From Tubiluchus corallicola (lineage: Eukaryota > Priapulida > Priapulimorpha > Priapulimorphida > Tubiluchidae), in NCBI GenBank assembly GCA_030141605.1, contig JAQGDQ010000992.1, forward strand, positions 1 to 64,000: 64,000 bases of DNA, written 5' to 3'. Shown piece after piece: positions 33,915-45,125 of this stretch. The first letter of the stretch is position 1; each line of letters starts with the position of its first letter. A program made the position numbers and the translations under genes. Under the pieces are notes generated by a model. The model ran no database searches. It had not been told where the DNA came from and was given only the letters and a program-made list of their open reading frames with translations.

Positions 33915-34460
33915 CGTTACTGCAAAGAGGAAGAAGGAAAAATCAGGAAAGAAACTGACAGAGTGAGAAATCACGCACTTCTATCCCCTATTTCTTTCTC
34001 GTTCTTAATTCTTTATTAATATACAATTCAACAATCTGCAAGCTCAAATCCAACACTCAATGGCACAGCTACATAATGAAAAGAACAAGTCACTCAGTAT
34101 GTTGGGTTTATTTTACCGTTATCACTTAGATATAACGAAGAAATTTGGAAAGAACTGCCTATAAAGCGTAAATTTAAAATATACCACCTCTGAATAGAAA
34201 TTTTTAGGCGTGGTGGTTGCGGCCGTTCACTTGAAAATCATGACTTAACTGGGGACTTCGTGAGTTTACGTAAGTTCATCGTGGCTTTCCGTAAGCGCCA
34301 GCTGCTTAAGCCAATTAAAATTTCTATATTTTACCTAATGTTCAGGAAAACGTATTGCAAAATTAGCTATTTTAATTTTTTGTAAAAACTTGTTATACTT
34401 TTGATGAAGATTGACAATGCGCTAATTTAAACTGATTTTACCAAATTCTACAGTCTTCCT
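33915..34460. other. Probable FAM43-like 3' UTR and spacer
   Basis: No coding potential. AATAAA-type signals occur only further on (35269 and about 35917), so the 3' UTR may be long. Confidence 0.4.
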
Positions 34461-34465
34461 CGCTT

Positions 34466-34701
34466 TCTAATGGCGCGTTCAAACTAGCGAGTTTTTTCTG
34501 TGAGAGTAAACTCGCAAGTGTGATCAGCTTACCGAATTCTCTCGGCAAGTTATTGCAAACTTTCCGAAAATTGCAACGAGTTTTCTCCGACGGTGAGCCC
34601 GCATTCACACTCTGCCAAATTCGCGACAGTTTCGTAAAGCCGTTCACACTTGCGAGTTTACTCTCGGAGAGAAAATTCGCTAGTCTAAACGTGCCATTAG
34701 A
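34466..34701. mobile_element. Hairpin MITE with about 55-bp terminal inverted repeats
   Basis: The left end begins tctaatggcgcgttcaaact and continues through gagtaaactcgcaagtgtg. The right end is its reverse complement with a few changes (34645-34701). The total length of 236 bp and GC content above the surroundings fit a hAT-type MITE. No clear target duplication is visible. The open frames on both strands come from the palindrome. Confidence 0.75.
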
Positions 34702-34709
34702 ACAAGCAA

Positions 34710-36640
34710 TTACGAATCAGTTACGAAAAGGTGCAATTGTTCATTGGATTCCAATTTTCGATCACATTAGAATGAAAGGCAGTGGCTCGATTGTTTAAAT
34801 TTCATTTTAATTTTTATTTATCGCGTAACGTTACAAAATAGCAAAAGTACGTAAGTAAAAAAGTAGATACATAGTTGAAAAATTAAAACTTTAGGGAAAA
34901 AACTGGCAAAGGAGAGTGCGCATGTCCAAACAATCGTCACTCCCTTATTTGTTCATAACATTGAATTAACTGCAAGTTGCAAAATGACCAAAAATGGACC
35001 AACTTGTCAAGAAATGGTCGGAACCCATTTATCGTCTTATTGGTGCGTGCGACCAAAATTATTTTGTCATAACCTACATAGAACTCGATAACCCGCCAGA
35101 TTGTTGCGTAATTACTGTGTAATTATTTTCTGTTGATTTTTCCTTTAACGGTGATTTTGAAAACTAGTCATAAACAAGTTTGAAACGTGTTTGATGTTTT
35201 TTACCTGTAAATCGAGTGTTGATAATGACAATGCTGGACTATAAGCCGCCTCATTGTTAACTACTGTGTAAAATAAATGACCTATATTAGATACTGGTTC
35301 AATGTTATACAGTAAAATGACAGTTATTCTGTCAGTGTTGTCGATTGGTGTATTTTCCATCCAACTAACAATAGAAAAGCATAACAGCTATTATACAGCT
35401 AATATTTTACCCTCTGGGTATGTTATAGCTATAGTATTTGGAAGCGTTTTTCACTAGAAGAGAGATTTTTATAGACCACTTTAATTCTAATTTTACATCA
35501 AATTTGCGATATAGACAAGCATATTAGCCATTGATTTTGTTTCCCTACACGTAAAATCTTACACATTTAGCAATTGTTTAAGAGCTTGGATTTATCGATA
35601 AGACAGTACCTAATCTAAATTAGACATACTTTCAAGATTTTTTGTACATATATACGTCATGCTTGTATATGATTTATAACCAGTATACAAATCACTTGGA
35701 CGTCCTTGGTATGTATCTTAGGCCCAGAACTTTGCTTTCTATTATATAAGAAAACTTTGCTATTCTTTATTTCCAAACAATCCAATTAGTTTATGAAAAT
35801 GATGACGAAGACGCTTGCAATATAATGTCTCGCTGTAATAATTAATTTTTGTATTATAGTGTAAATCTTTTAATTGTAAATAATTTCCCAAATCATTATG
35901 CTATTTATTGTAACAAATAAAAATTTTTGTTTCAATACAAATTTTCTATTTTTCGATAAGAAACCTTTGTTTCCATCTCAAATAAAACTATTTAGAAATT
36001 TATAACACTACGCACGCGGTATAAGATTGTTTATAATTCAGGTCATAATATATGCAAGCTTCGGGTTTAAGTTCAAGGTTTCTAAGACTTGCCAATATAA
36101 TAAGGCCGTAATGTAACGAATAGTAAGACTTGCCAATATAATAAGGCCGTAATGTAACGAATAGTAAAAATAAACCAACTGACTTATCTTCGTTATACTA
36201 AGAACAAACATAACTTGACATGTTTGATAAAAGACCTATAAAAACACGCACGTACATAAATTTTCTAGATAATGCAAGTTATAACAGTATAGGTTTGTAG
36301 TGATGCTTAATTAAAAAGATTATACTTATCCGTAGCCCAGTTTTCTAGTTTAGTTGTGGAACGCGACTGGCGTATATAATTTGCATGCTATTGTAGTACA
36401 TCTGTTCACCTGCTTTTCCTATGTACTACGTCACAGTATGAATTGATTTGATACCATTGTAATAATTATTATACCATGCCAGCCGCGTCAATACTAACAC
36501 ACGCGTCGCTGGTTTTCCCTCACTGGAACGCTCACCTTGGAGACTTTCAAGACCAATTGACTGCAGAAAATATATTCAAGGATATTGAGCTATGGAAAAT
36601 AGGATATATTGCAACGTTGTCTTTCGTTGTTGTTGCATTG
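34710..36640. other. Intergenic AT-rich region
   Basis: No supported gene. It contains a 36-bp-spaced direct duplication (taagacttgccaatataata, starting about 36089 and 36125) and the candidate FAM43 polyadenylation signal at about 35917. Confidence 0.5.
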
Positions 36641-36651
36641 AAATGAATAAT

Positions 36652-36652
<1 letters not shown>

Positions 36653-36715
<63 letters not shown>

Positions 36716-37075
36716 AAGAAAGAATGAGAGAAAGAGAGAGAAGAAGAGAGAGAACAAAGCGACAAAGCGAAAGAAATAGAAAGAGAGAGAGAAATAAAGA
36801 AAGTGATAGACAGAGAGAAAGAGAAAGAAGAATGAGAGAAAAGAGAAAGAACAAAGCGAAAGAAATAGAAAGAGAGAGAGAGAGAAAGAAAAAGACAGAG
36901 AGCAAGAGAAAAGAGAGAGGGCGAAAGAAAGAGAAAGAAAGAAAGTGAGAGACAGAGAGAAAAAATAATGAGAGAAAGAGAGAGAGAGAAAGAAAGGGAG
37001 ACAGAACAAAGTGAAAGAAATAGAAAGAGAGAGAGAAAGAGAAAAGAAAGAGAGTGCGAGAGAGATAGAAAGAGA

Positions 37076-37131
<56 letters not shown>
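36653..37131. repeat. (GA)n and GA-rich compound microsatellite
   Basis: About 480 bp of almost pure purine on the + strand. Perfect (GA)n blocks at both ends flank a degenerate middle with recurring acaaagcgaaagaaatagaa blocks. Open frames (Glu/Arg on +, Ser/Leu/Phe on -) are artefacts. Confidence 0.96.
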
Positions 37132-37134
<3 letters not shown>

Positions 37135-37139
37135 ATCAA

Positions 37140-38540
37140 ACATCATTTATCTTCACTGCAATCTCGCAATGTTGCGAACATGCAAAGGTATTTCAGCTGC
37201 ATTCGAATGCCTATCGTAAACGCACTTTTTTCAACGTGATAAATATAGTAGGGGATACCATGGCAGATGAACCCGCAACGAAACAGTTGCAGACCAGGCT
37301 TAGTACTACTTAACTTCAATTGCTAAGCTTACACGCAGCTATACAACCTATCACCATTGCCACACGTATTTATGCATTCTAACAATGTGGCCTCTCAGTT
37401 AAACTTGCACTTAAGAAAAGAGACCACTTTTCATTGTTGATATTGAAACTGGATACAGAAACAACAGAAAAATCTCTAACTTTTTTTCTTTTATGGTTTC
37501 ATCATGTTTAACAATATTTTACGATTCTAATTTTGTTACTAACAGCAGATTTCTCCAAAACTAGTGTTGGTCGACCAAGTGTTTCACTTAGGTTTAATGT
37601 AAGCCTCATAGAGAAAATTGCTTGATGTCTTAACTCCTTCAGGACTGTACCGTCAAAAATATGTCATAACACCCATCACTTTTCTGCTACCGTATGAGCA
37701 CAGACAAACAAAATGATTACAAATTAGGTACTGTTCTATTCAGGAAAACGTAGGGCTATCCAATCATGTTATTTACTTTAAGCATTTGTAAGTGATTTAA
37801 TTAGGTCAAATAAAAAAAAATCGCCCGTTTCAGGCATTGCAACTTAGTCTATTGAGTAGCTTAGTCTGGTGTACACGTGCGTGATCGTACACACTATTTT
37901 ATTGATCGCCTACTTGGCTACGCCCAATGAGAGTGCCTGTTGTACATAGTTCCAGGAAAAACCAACTGATCAGGGAAAGAGAAATTAAGGTCGTTTCCTC
38001 TTTTAATAGGAATTTCTCCTTTTAAAAATAGAATAGACTTGAGGCCAAGTGTATCAGGATTTTTTGTCTGGATAGTTGAAATTTTCTGCATTAGCAGGTT
38101 TCACACAAGTGATACTGTACATTGTTACATGGCAAACGCTGCAGTTATTGAAATTTTTTTCAATTTTTCCTCTAAGATCTATTTTCATTTTGTCTAAAAT
38201 AAGCCAACGCATTTCATATATAATCTTGCATGAAAATCCATTGTTTGAGGAGTAGAAACCTAGAAAAATTATCAACTATAACATAATTGCTGCTTAATGA
38301 GAGCTGTTTTCATAAACACATGCAAAATGCAGCTTATTGTCTTGAAGGAGCAAGCTAGTATCACCATTGCAATGTTGAGAGTAAATTGTCTCAGCTATGT
38401 GAATACCAGAAATACATTCTGGTAACTTCTATTGCAGCTAGTTATAACAATGTGCTTTGTGAAAGCGAGCAAATAGCTTGGTTTGATTGGCTACTAATAT
38501 TGTCCAGGACTTGCAAGCGATCGAGTCAAAATTGTCAATG
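37140..38540. other. Intergenic region, no gene seen
   Basis: Unique AT-rich sequence without convincing exons. Confidence 0.45.
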
Positions 38541-38545
38541 GCTTG

Positions 38546-40196
38546 TTATTCTAATTTTTGTACTTGTGTGGGATCTGTAAAATTGTAGCAACGCATCAAC
38601 GCGGCGATTACGTCTTTCTTCTCACCGGCTGGCAATATAGACTGGCCGCTGGTCAAGAGTCCCACAAAATCAGAGGTTGTGCACCTGTGGGAGTGTGCAA
38701 TCTGAAAGCCGTGTTTGTGAGACCGTGCTAGAACAGAGGAAATGAGTAAAAAATTTAACGATTTGGACTTTTCCCATTTAAAAAAATTTTGACAACTGCA
38801 ATAACATCTCCGTGTGTAAATGTACTCACATGATTTCAGACTTGTACTGATAAATGTTATTGAAAATATTGTTATCGATGTAGAAATAATCATCACAGCT
38901 GCCCTTTGCTTCGTCCGCTGGTCGTTTTTAGACGACTTTTTGTGCAATTCGTTGTAATGATTTATTTACTGTGTTACTAAAATTACTAACACTTCTACTA
39001 GCTTAAAAAGCCAAATTACGTTTTAATTAGAACAGCCATAAACCAGAACTTATCATATTACTAACTACGTCAGTTTCTGGCTGACCCTCCCTGCAAATGG
39101 AGGGTTTTGTATTACTTTAAATTGAAAATAGGGAGATTTAATAAAATGAAATCTGGTTGACAATGGCTAGAATCTGGTAAAAACGTTTTTGGTTTAGATA
39201 TCTCGGTTTTTACAAAATGGCGTTCTAATGCTCGCCTGCTGTTCCAAGTGCAACAAGATCTCGTCGACAGTTGACTTCAAGACCAAAACAGTAATAATCA
39301 ATCAATGTGTTTTAGTATTTACAAGAGCACGGTCATTGGGCAGAGGTATTGAAACTTGCATTAGAAAGCGGAATATTTATTGATGCGTGAATTAGCCATA
39401 CGACTAGTCGTTACTTGTGCATTAAGGGTGCATTAGACCACGGAGAAAACAAATTAAGAACGCAAGTTGCAAATACAGGAGAGAAGGATCGCCATGTTAC
39501 TCAGACTGTGTGCTTGGCTTACTCAGTTAAACAACGCTAAGCTCGGTCAGTAATGCTGCCCTTAGTAATTCCTTTATAATAGGAAGATATACACGATTCT
39601 AACACTGCTAAGGCACACTTCCCGGCTCAGTGTCTCAGTTTAAAAATATTTTTAATGATTAGGTGGATTCCGGTCCTGTTACAGCTCTGTAGTTAAAGGA
39701 AGACAGGGCGATTTTTCATATACAACTTCATTTCCAACTTTGATAAAAAGTGTTCATTTTAACACAGTTAATACTGCAAAGGAGTTTCTGTTAATTAAAT
39801 AGCAGATTAAAATCTTAATTAACAGCGGGCGAGCCAACTATTATTGACATCACAAACTAACATAATTTTCAACAGGAAAACTACTGCAGGTTTCACGTGT
39901 TTCCGAAAGCGAAAATTGAAGTGCAGTGCTACTGTAAGATATTCGGTGTGTTGTACTAAAAATAGACAAGTTTTAAGATAAAAATTCAAATTTACCGCTG
40001 TGCTCACGCATGAGCTGTCGAACGTGTGTAGTTCGTCACAAACTAACACATCGTACAGCACCTGTTTTTTGTGCAATGCAAATTCAGGCGCTAGTGCCCG
40101 TCTAACTAATGTGACGAAATTTATATAACAGTGAAGAACTAGCGGCCCGAACACGAAATTGTGTTTGTGTGGGAATAATTCTTTCACGTGAGACAT
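38546..40196 (-). CDS. Unrecognised three-exon gene candidate, 162 aa
   Basis: Proposed exons: 40196-39996, 38935-38830 and 38727-38546, with GT-AG borders. The phases fit exactly (201, 106 and 182 bases; total 489). The donor gtgagt after exon 2 and the acceptor ctctgttctag before exon 3 are good; the acceptor of exon 2 lacks a pyrimidine tract. Exon 1 starts MSHVKELFPHKHNF and is moderately hydrophobic. Exon 2 encodes a likely membrane segment (AAVMIISTSITIFSITFIST). Exon 3 encodes HKHGFQIAHSHRCTTSDF and GEKKDVIAALMRCYNF before the stop. I recognise no family. It could be a genuine small membrane protein, part of a longer gene, or a chance model. Confidence 0.3.
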
Positions 40197-40199
40197 TTT

Positions 40200-40620
40200 T
40201 GAAAAAATAGTATGTTTCCTTTCAGTATTTTAAACAGTAGATTGTTTTGTTTTGACTTACAGCTTATGATTGGGTCCGGTTTTGCTGTATTCCTGTTACA
40301 GATTAATACATACATACACTCATAAATGGTAGCCCCACGCATCGCTTTAAATTAGTTTATTGCTCACGTATCTGAGTAGGATTACAATGTTCGCTTATTA
40401 TAGTGCAAAATTAGACCAATATTTTATAACCTTGCATTCTGCAATGTAATATATAACGTAGCTGATTCACCTTTAAACTAAAAGTGATAAAATGTATGCG
40501 CACGAGTGTCAAAATATTTTTTACTGGCTTACATTGAGCAAACATGCAAGATGATAACGTTTGGTATTAAACAGAAAGTAAACTAACAGAAAAGTATGCG
40601 GGCTAGTTGGGCTTGTAAAG
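40200..40620. other. Spacer, no gene seen
   Basis: AT-rich unique sequence; possible promoter side of the 38546-40196 candidate. Confidence 0.4.
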
Positions 40621-40624
40621 AGTT

Positions 40625-41298
40625 GCAGGGCGTCACTACACCGAGTGAAGATAACCGCTATTGTAGGGCGTCACTACACCGAGTGAAGACAACCGCTATT
40701 GTAGGGCGTCACTACACCGAGTGAAGATAACCGCTACTGCAGGGCGTCACTACACCGAATGAAGACAACCGCTATTGCAGGGCGTCACTACACCGAGTGA
40801 AGACAACCGCTATTGTAGGGCGTCACTACACCAAGTGAAGACGACCGCTATTGCAGGGCGTCACTATATCGAGTGAAGATAACCGCTATTGCAGGGCGTC
40901 ACTACATCGAGTGAAGATAACCGCTATTGCAGGGCGTCACCACACCGAATGAAGACAACCGCTATTGCAGGGCGTCACTAGGCCGAGTGAAGACAACCGC
41001 TATTGCAGGGCGTCACTACACCGAGTGAAGACAACCGCTATTGCAGGGCGTCACTACACCGAGTGAAAACAACCGCTATTGTAGGGCGTCACTACACCAA
41101 GTGAAGACAACCGCTATTGCAGGGCGTCACTATATCGAGTGAAGATAACCGCTATTGCAGGGCGTCACTACATCGAGTGAAGATAACCGCTATTGCAGGG
41201 CGTCACCACACCGAGTGAAGACAACCGCTATTGCAGGGCGTCACAACACCGAGTGAAGACAATCGCTATTGCAGGGCGTCACTACACCGAGTGAGGAC
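40625..41298. repeat. Minisatellite, 38-bp unit, about 18 copies
   Basis: The unit is cagggcgtcactacaccgag followed by tgaagacaaccgctattg. Variants (tatatcgag, acatcgag, gataacc) recur in the same order 266 bp apart (40861 and 41127), a seven-unit higher-order repeat. Confidence 0.97.
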
Positions 41299-41577
41299 AA
41301 CCCTAAATTCTGACTCCCTAAACGTACTGTAATGTTATTAGAGTGTTAAAGTTTGCCGCATGGTAGCTATAAAGGGGACCTTATTAAGACGCTATGAAAT
41401 GTGAAATAAAGAATGAAGAAGAAGTTGAAAGAAGGGGAGAATAAAGAAGAACTATGTTGCAGTTGGTAGAAAGAAAGAAGTAAAAAGAAAAAAGAAAATA
41501 AGAAAACAATGACCGTATTCAGATTAGCTGTAACTGATTTTTGACAAGAAGCCATCAGTGGATGCGACTGATACGAA

Positions 41578-41745
41578 TTAACAACCAAGTAAATTATTCA
41601 CTATTAGACATTTCAGAAATATTTGACGTTTCAAAGATTTTTTAAAAATATTTACAGATTTGCTGCTTTTAATGTTCGCGGGAATATTGTTCCATTGTAA
41701 TGAGGCTGTGAATTTGAGAAAATGTTTACCAAGATTCGTTCTACA
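41578..41745 (-). mobile_element. Non-LTR retrotransposon (LINE) 3'-end fragment
   Basis: The - strand frame reads LGKHFLKFTASLQWNNIPAN followed by IKSS and VNIFKKSLKRQIF. This is the typical C-terminal tail of LINE reverse transcriptase polyproteins (pattern: aromatic-G-x-x-x-W-N-x-x-P then x-F-K-x-x-L-K). The catalytic reverse transcriptase part is absent. Upstream, the frame runs into a short tandem repeat. Confidence 0.6.
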
Positions 41746-41748
41746 ATA

Positions 41749-41842
41749 GGGTATAGGGTAAAATAGGGTATAAGATACAATAGGGTAAAGGGTAAAATAG
41801 GGTATAAGATACAATAGGGTATAGGGTAAAATAGGGTAAAAT
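41749..41842. repeat. Tandem repeat of tagggta/tagggtaaa units
   Basis: About 90 bp of caatagggtatagggtaaaa-type units. It looks superficially telomere-like but is not a canonical TTAGGG array. It directly adjoins the LINE fragment. Confidence 0.8.
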
Positions 41843-41844
41843 GT

Positions 41845-42800
41845 TTGAATTATTGCGCTTGAATAAGCAATACTGCATTATTGAAAGTAGTTGGAAATAA
41901 ACCGAAAACTGTGTTTGCAAATATATGTAGAGAGGTTAAATGAAACTAGATCCTCTAAAATTAAAGTATTATTATTTCAAAATTGGATTTATTTACAATT
42001 GTAATTGGTCATTACAGTCGCCGGCCGATTAGCCGCAAAGAAAATTAAAAATGAAATCAGTGAAGTACTTATGAAACACCCTGTATTTCGTAGAGGTATT
42101 AAAACTTTCATTGCATTTGTTGCATAGAAATTTAATGATTAAAATACACATCTATAATGAAATAAAACACTAATACGTGATGTTGTCTGATACGTATGTT
42201 TGCTTTACGAATTTAAGTCTCTTTATGCCTTCATATTGAATCAGAGTTATAACCGATGCATAAACATGGTCAACAACTTCCTCGTAATATCGCATGTAAT
42301 AACGTTTCGCGAGCAAAAAATTCATTTCTATAAGTTCATAGTTCGAGAAAATGCATTTTAATTAATTTTTTTCATTACATGGAACATGGAAGTAGAACTT
42401 GCAAATGACAAGATTATAATGATTACGTCAGTGCCAGAACAGTGACAGTTTCATTGCTTGTTTACTGATAAGCCGCGTAATTTGCACGCATATTGAAAGA
42501 TGGTAGGCCTAATCTAGGTGTACATGGTAGGCCTAATCTAGGCGTACATGTGTTTAACACAAGCTGAATGTGCAAAGGGCACTAAAAGTTTGTTAACATG
42601 CGCTGAACCTGCGACTGAGTTAAAGCTTGATTCACACGTATCTGGTAACACGAACGGCAATTCAGCATGAAACATGTTAACTTTAAAACCTATACAGACA
42701 CATGCGCAAATAAATGAGTGACATAAATGAACAAAATACTGAGGAACAAACAAGTAAACAAATGACGAATAAACAAACAAATAAATGAGCGAATGAAGAT
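41845..42800. other. Intergenic region, no gene seen
   Basis: AT-rich. A short direct duplication (atggtaggcctaatctaggt at about 42500 and 42525) is the only structure noted. Confidence 0.45.
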
Positions 42801-42810
42801 ATATTATATT

Positions 42811-43455
42811 ATGTTATGTTGTGTTGTGTTGTGTTGTGTTGTGTTGTGTTGTGTTGTACTGTACTGTACTGTACTGTACTGTATTGTATTGTACTGTACT
42901 GTACTGTACTGTACTGTACTGTACTGTACTGTACTGTACTGTACTGTACTGTACTGTACTGTACTGTATTGTATTGTATTGTACTGTACTGTACTGTACT
43001 GTACTGTACTGTACTGTACTGTACTGTACTGTACTGTACTGTACTGTACTGTACTGTACTGTACTGTACTGTACTGTACTGTACTGTACTGTACTGTACT
43101 GTACTGTACTGTACTGTACTGTACTGTACTGTACTGTACTGTACTGTATTGTATTGTATTGTATTGTATTGTATTGTATTGTATTGTATTGTATTGTATT
43201 GTATTGTATTGTATTGTATTGTATTGTATTGCATTGCATTGTATTGCATTGCATTGCATTTTATTATATTGCATTGTATTGTATTATGTTATGTTATGTT
43301 ATGTTATGTTATGTTATGTTATGTTATGTTATGTTATGTTATGTTATGTTATGTTATGTTATGTTATGTTATGTTATGTTATGTTATGTCGTATCATATC
43401 ATATCATATCATATCATATCATATCATATCATATCATATCATACCATATCATATT
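42811..43455. repeat. Pentanucleotide array in pure blocks (GTTGT, GTACT, GTATT, GCATT, ATGTT, ATATC)
   Basis: About 640 bp of strict five-base periodicity. Each variant occupies a contiguous block: GTTGT, then GTACT with GTATT islands, a long GTATT block, GCATT, ATGTT, then ATCAT. Because no unit contains a stop in several phases, six long open frames appear; none is a gene. Confidence 0.98.
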
Positions 43456-43459
43456 AGTA

Positions 43460-43920
43460 AATTAGTGAATAAATATCGGATGAATAATGAATATGAAAAT
43501 CAAATCATTCACTTCATTTAAGTTGCATAGAATGTTTATTATCCATAGCTGCATTAACAATACATGTACATTTTTGTGAACTCACTTTTTTTCCATACAA
43601 GTTACTGAGTTTTTATATTTTTATGATGGCTACGAAATTACGGTTAATCACCAGGAAAAGTTGCCGTTGCCATTTAACAACCAGTGTGAAATTAGCCTAA
43701 CTCTCTTTTAGGAGGCTGTGCAATGGTCAGTGCCTTGTCAACGGTTGCTTAGGAAGCATAGGAACGTACAATTATTCTCAAATGGTGAGTAAACACGAGA
43801 CGTACGTATTTGTACCGCAAGAATATAAAGTCTAATTAATAATTCAGCGCATAAACAATAATTATGAAAATTGACCTGAAATCGATGCTATTCATGGTTA
43901 CGCCTTACACGAACGACGGA
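43460..43920. other. Spacer between two tandem arrays
   Basis: Unique sequence, no coding signal. Confidence 0.45.
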
Positions 43921-43921
43921 A

Positions 43922-45125
43922 ACCAGTGCCAGTGTTCTCTATAGAGGAGACCAGTGCCAGTGTTCACTATAGAGGAGACCACTGCCAGTGTTCACCATAG
44001 AGAAGACCAGTACCAGTGTTCACCATAGAGAAGACCAGTACCAGTGTTCACCATAGAGGAGACCAGTGCCAGTGTTCACCATAGAGGAGACCAGTGCCAG
44101 TGTTCACTATAGAGGAGACCAGTGCCAGTGTTCACCACAGAGGAGACCAGTGCCAGTGTTCACCACAGAGGAGACCAGTGCCAGTGTTCACCATAGAGAA
44201 GACCAGTACCAGTGTTCACCATAGAGAAGACCAGTACCAGTGTTCACCATAGAGGAGACCAGTGCCAGTGTTCACTATAGAGGAGACCAATGCCAGTGTT
44301 TACCATAGAGGAGACCAGTGCCAGTGTTCACCATAGAGGAGACCAGTGCCAGTGTTCACCATAGAGGAGACCAGTGCCAGTGTTCACCACAGAGGAGACC
44401 AGTGCCAGTGTTCACCATAGATGAGACCAGTGCCAGTGTTCACCATAGATGAGACCACTGCCAGTGTTCACTATAGAGGAGACCAGTGCCAGTGTTCACC
44501 ATAAAGGAGACCAGTGCCAGTGTTCACCATAGAGGAGACCAGTGCCAGTGTTCATCATAGAGGAGACCAGTGCCAGTGTTCACCACAGAGGAGACCAGTG
44601 CCAGTGTTCACCATAGATGAGACCAGTGCCAGTGTTCACCATAGAGGAGATCACTGCCAGTGTTCACCATAGATGAGACCAGTGCCAGTGTTCACCATAG
44701 ATGAGACCAGTGCCAGTGTTCACCATAGATGAGACCACTGCCAGTGTTCACTATAGAGGAGACCAGTGCCAGTGTTCATCATAGAGGAGACCAGTGCCAG
44801 TGTTCACCACAGAGGAGACCAGTGCCAGTGTTCATCATAGAGGAGACCAGTGCCAGTGTTCACCACAGAGGTGGCCAGTGCCAGTGTTCACCATAGATGA
44901 GACCAGTGCCAGTGTTCACCATAGATGAGACCACTGCCAGTGTTCACTATAGAGGAGACCAGTGCCAGTGTTCACCATAGAGGAGACCAGTGCCAGTGTT
45001 TACCATAGAGGAGACCAGTGCCAGTGTTCACCATAGAGGAGACCAGTGCCAGTGTTCACCATAGAGGAGACCAGTGCCAGTGTTCACCATAGATGAGACC
45101 ACTGCCAGTGTTCACTATAGAGGAT
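43922..45125. repeat. Minisatellite, 28-bp unit, about 43 copies
   Basis: The unit is gagaccagtgccagtgttca followed by ccatagag. It contains the internal doublet ccagtgccagtg. Variants (cactatagag, caccacagag, atgagaccactgcc, agtaccagt) recur in ordered groups. It is flanked by atacgccttacacgaacg on the left and gatataaaccaagattaata on the right. Confidence 0.97.

Noticed and set aside
36547-37313. Ser/Leu/Phe-rich and Arg/Glu-rich open frames up to 199 codons
   Set aside because: Translations of the GA-rich microsatellite in several phases.
40625-41298. CRISPR-like regular repeats (38-bp units)
   Set aside because: Units are directly adjacent without unique spacers, and the window is eukaryotic. 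It is a minisatellite. The same applies to the 28-, 33- and 39-bp arrays.
42793-43521. Long open frames of 140-240 codons on both strands
   Set aside because: They arise from stop-free pentanucleotide repeats in all phases and have no other coding signs.
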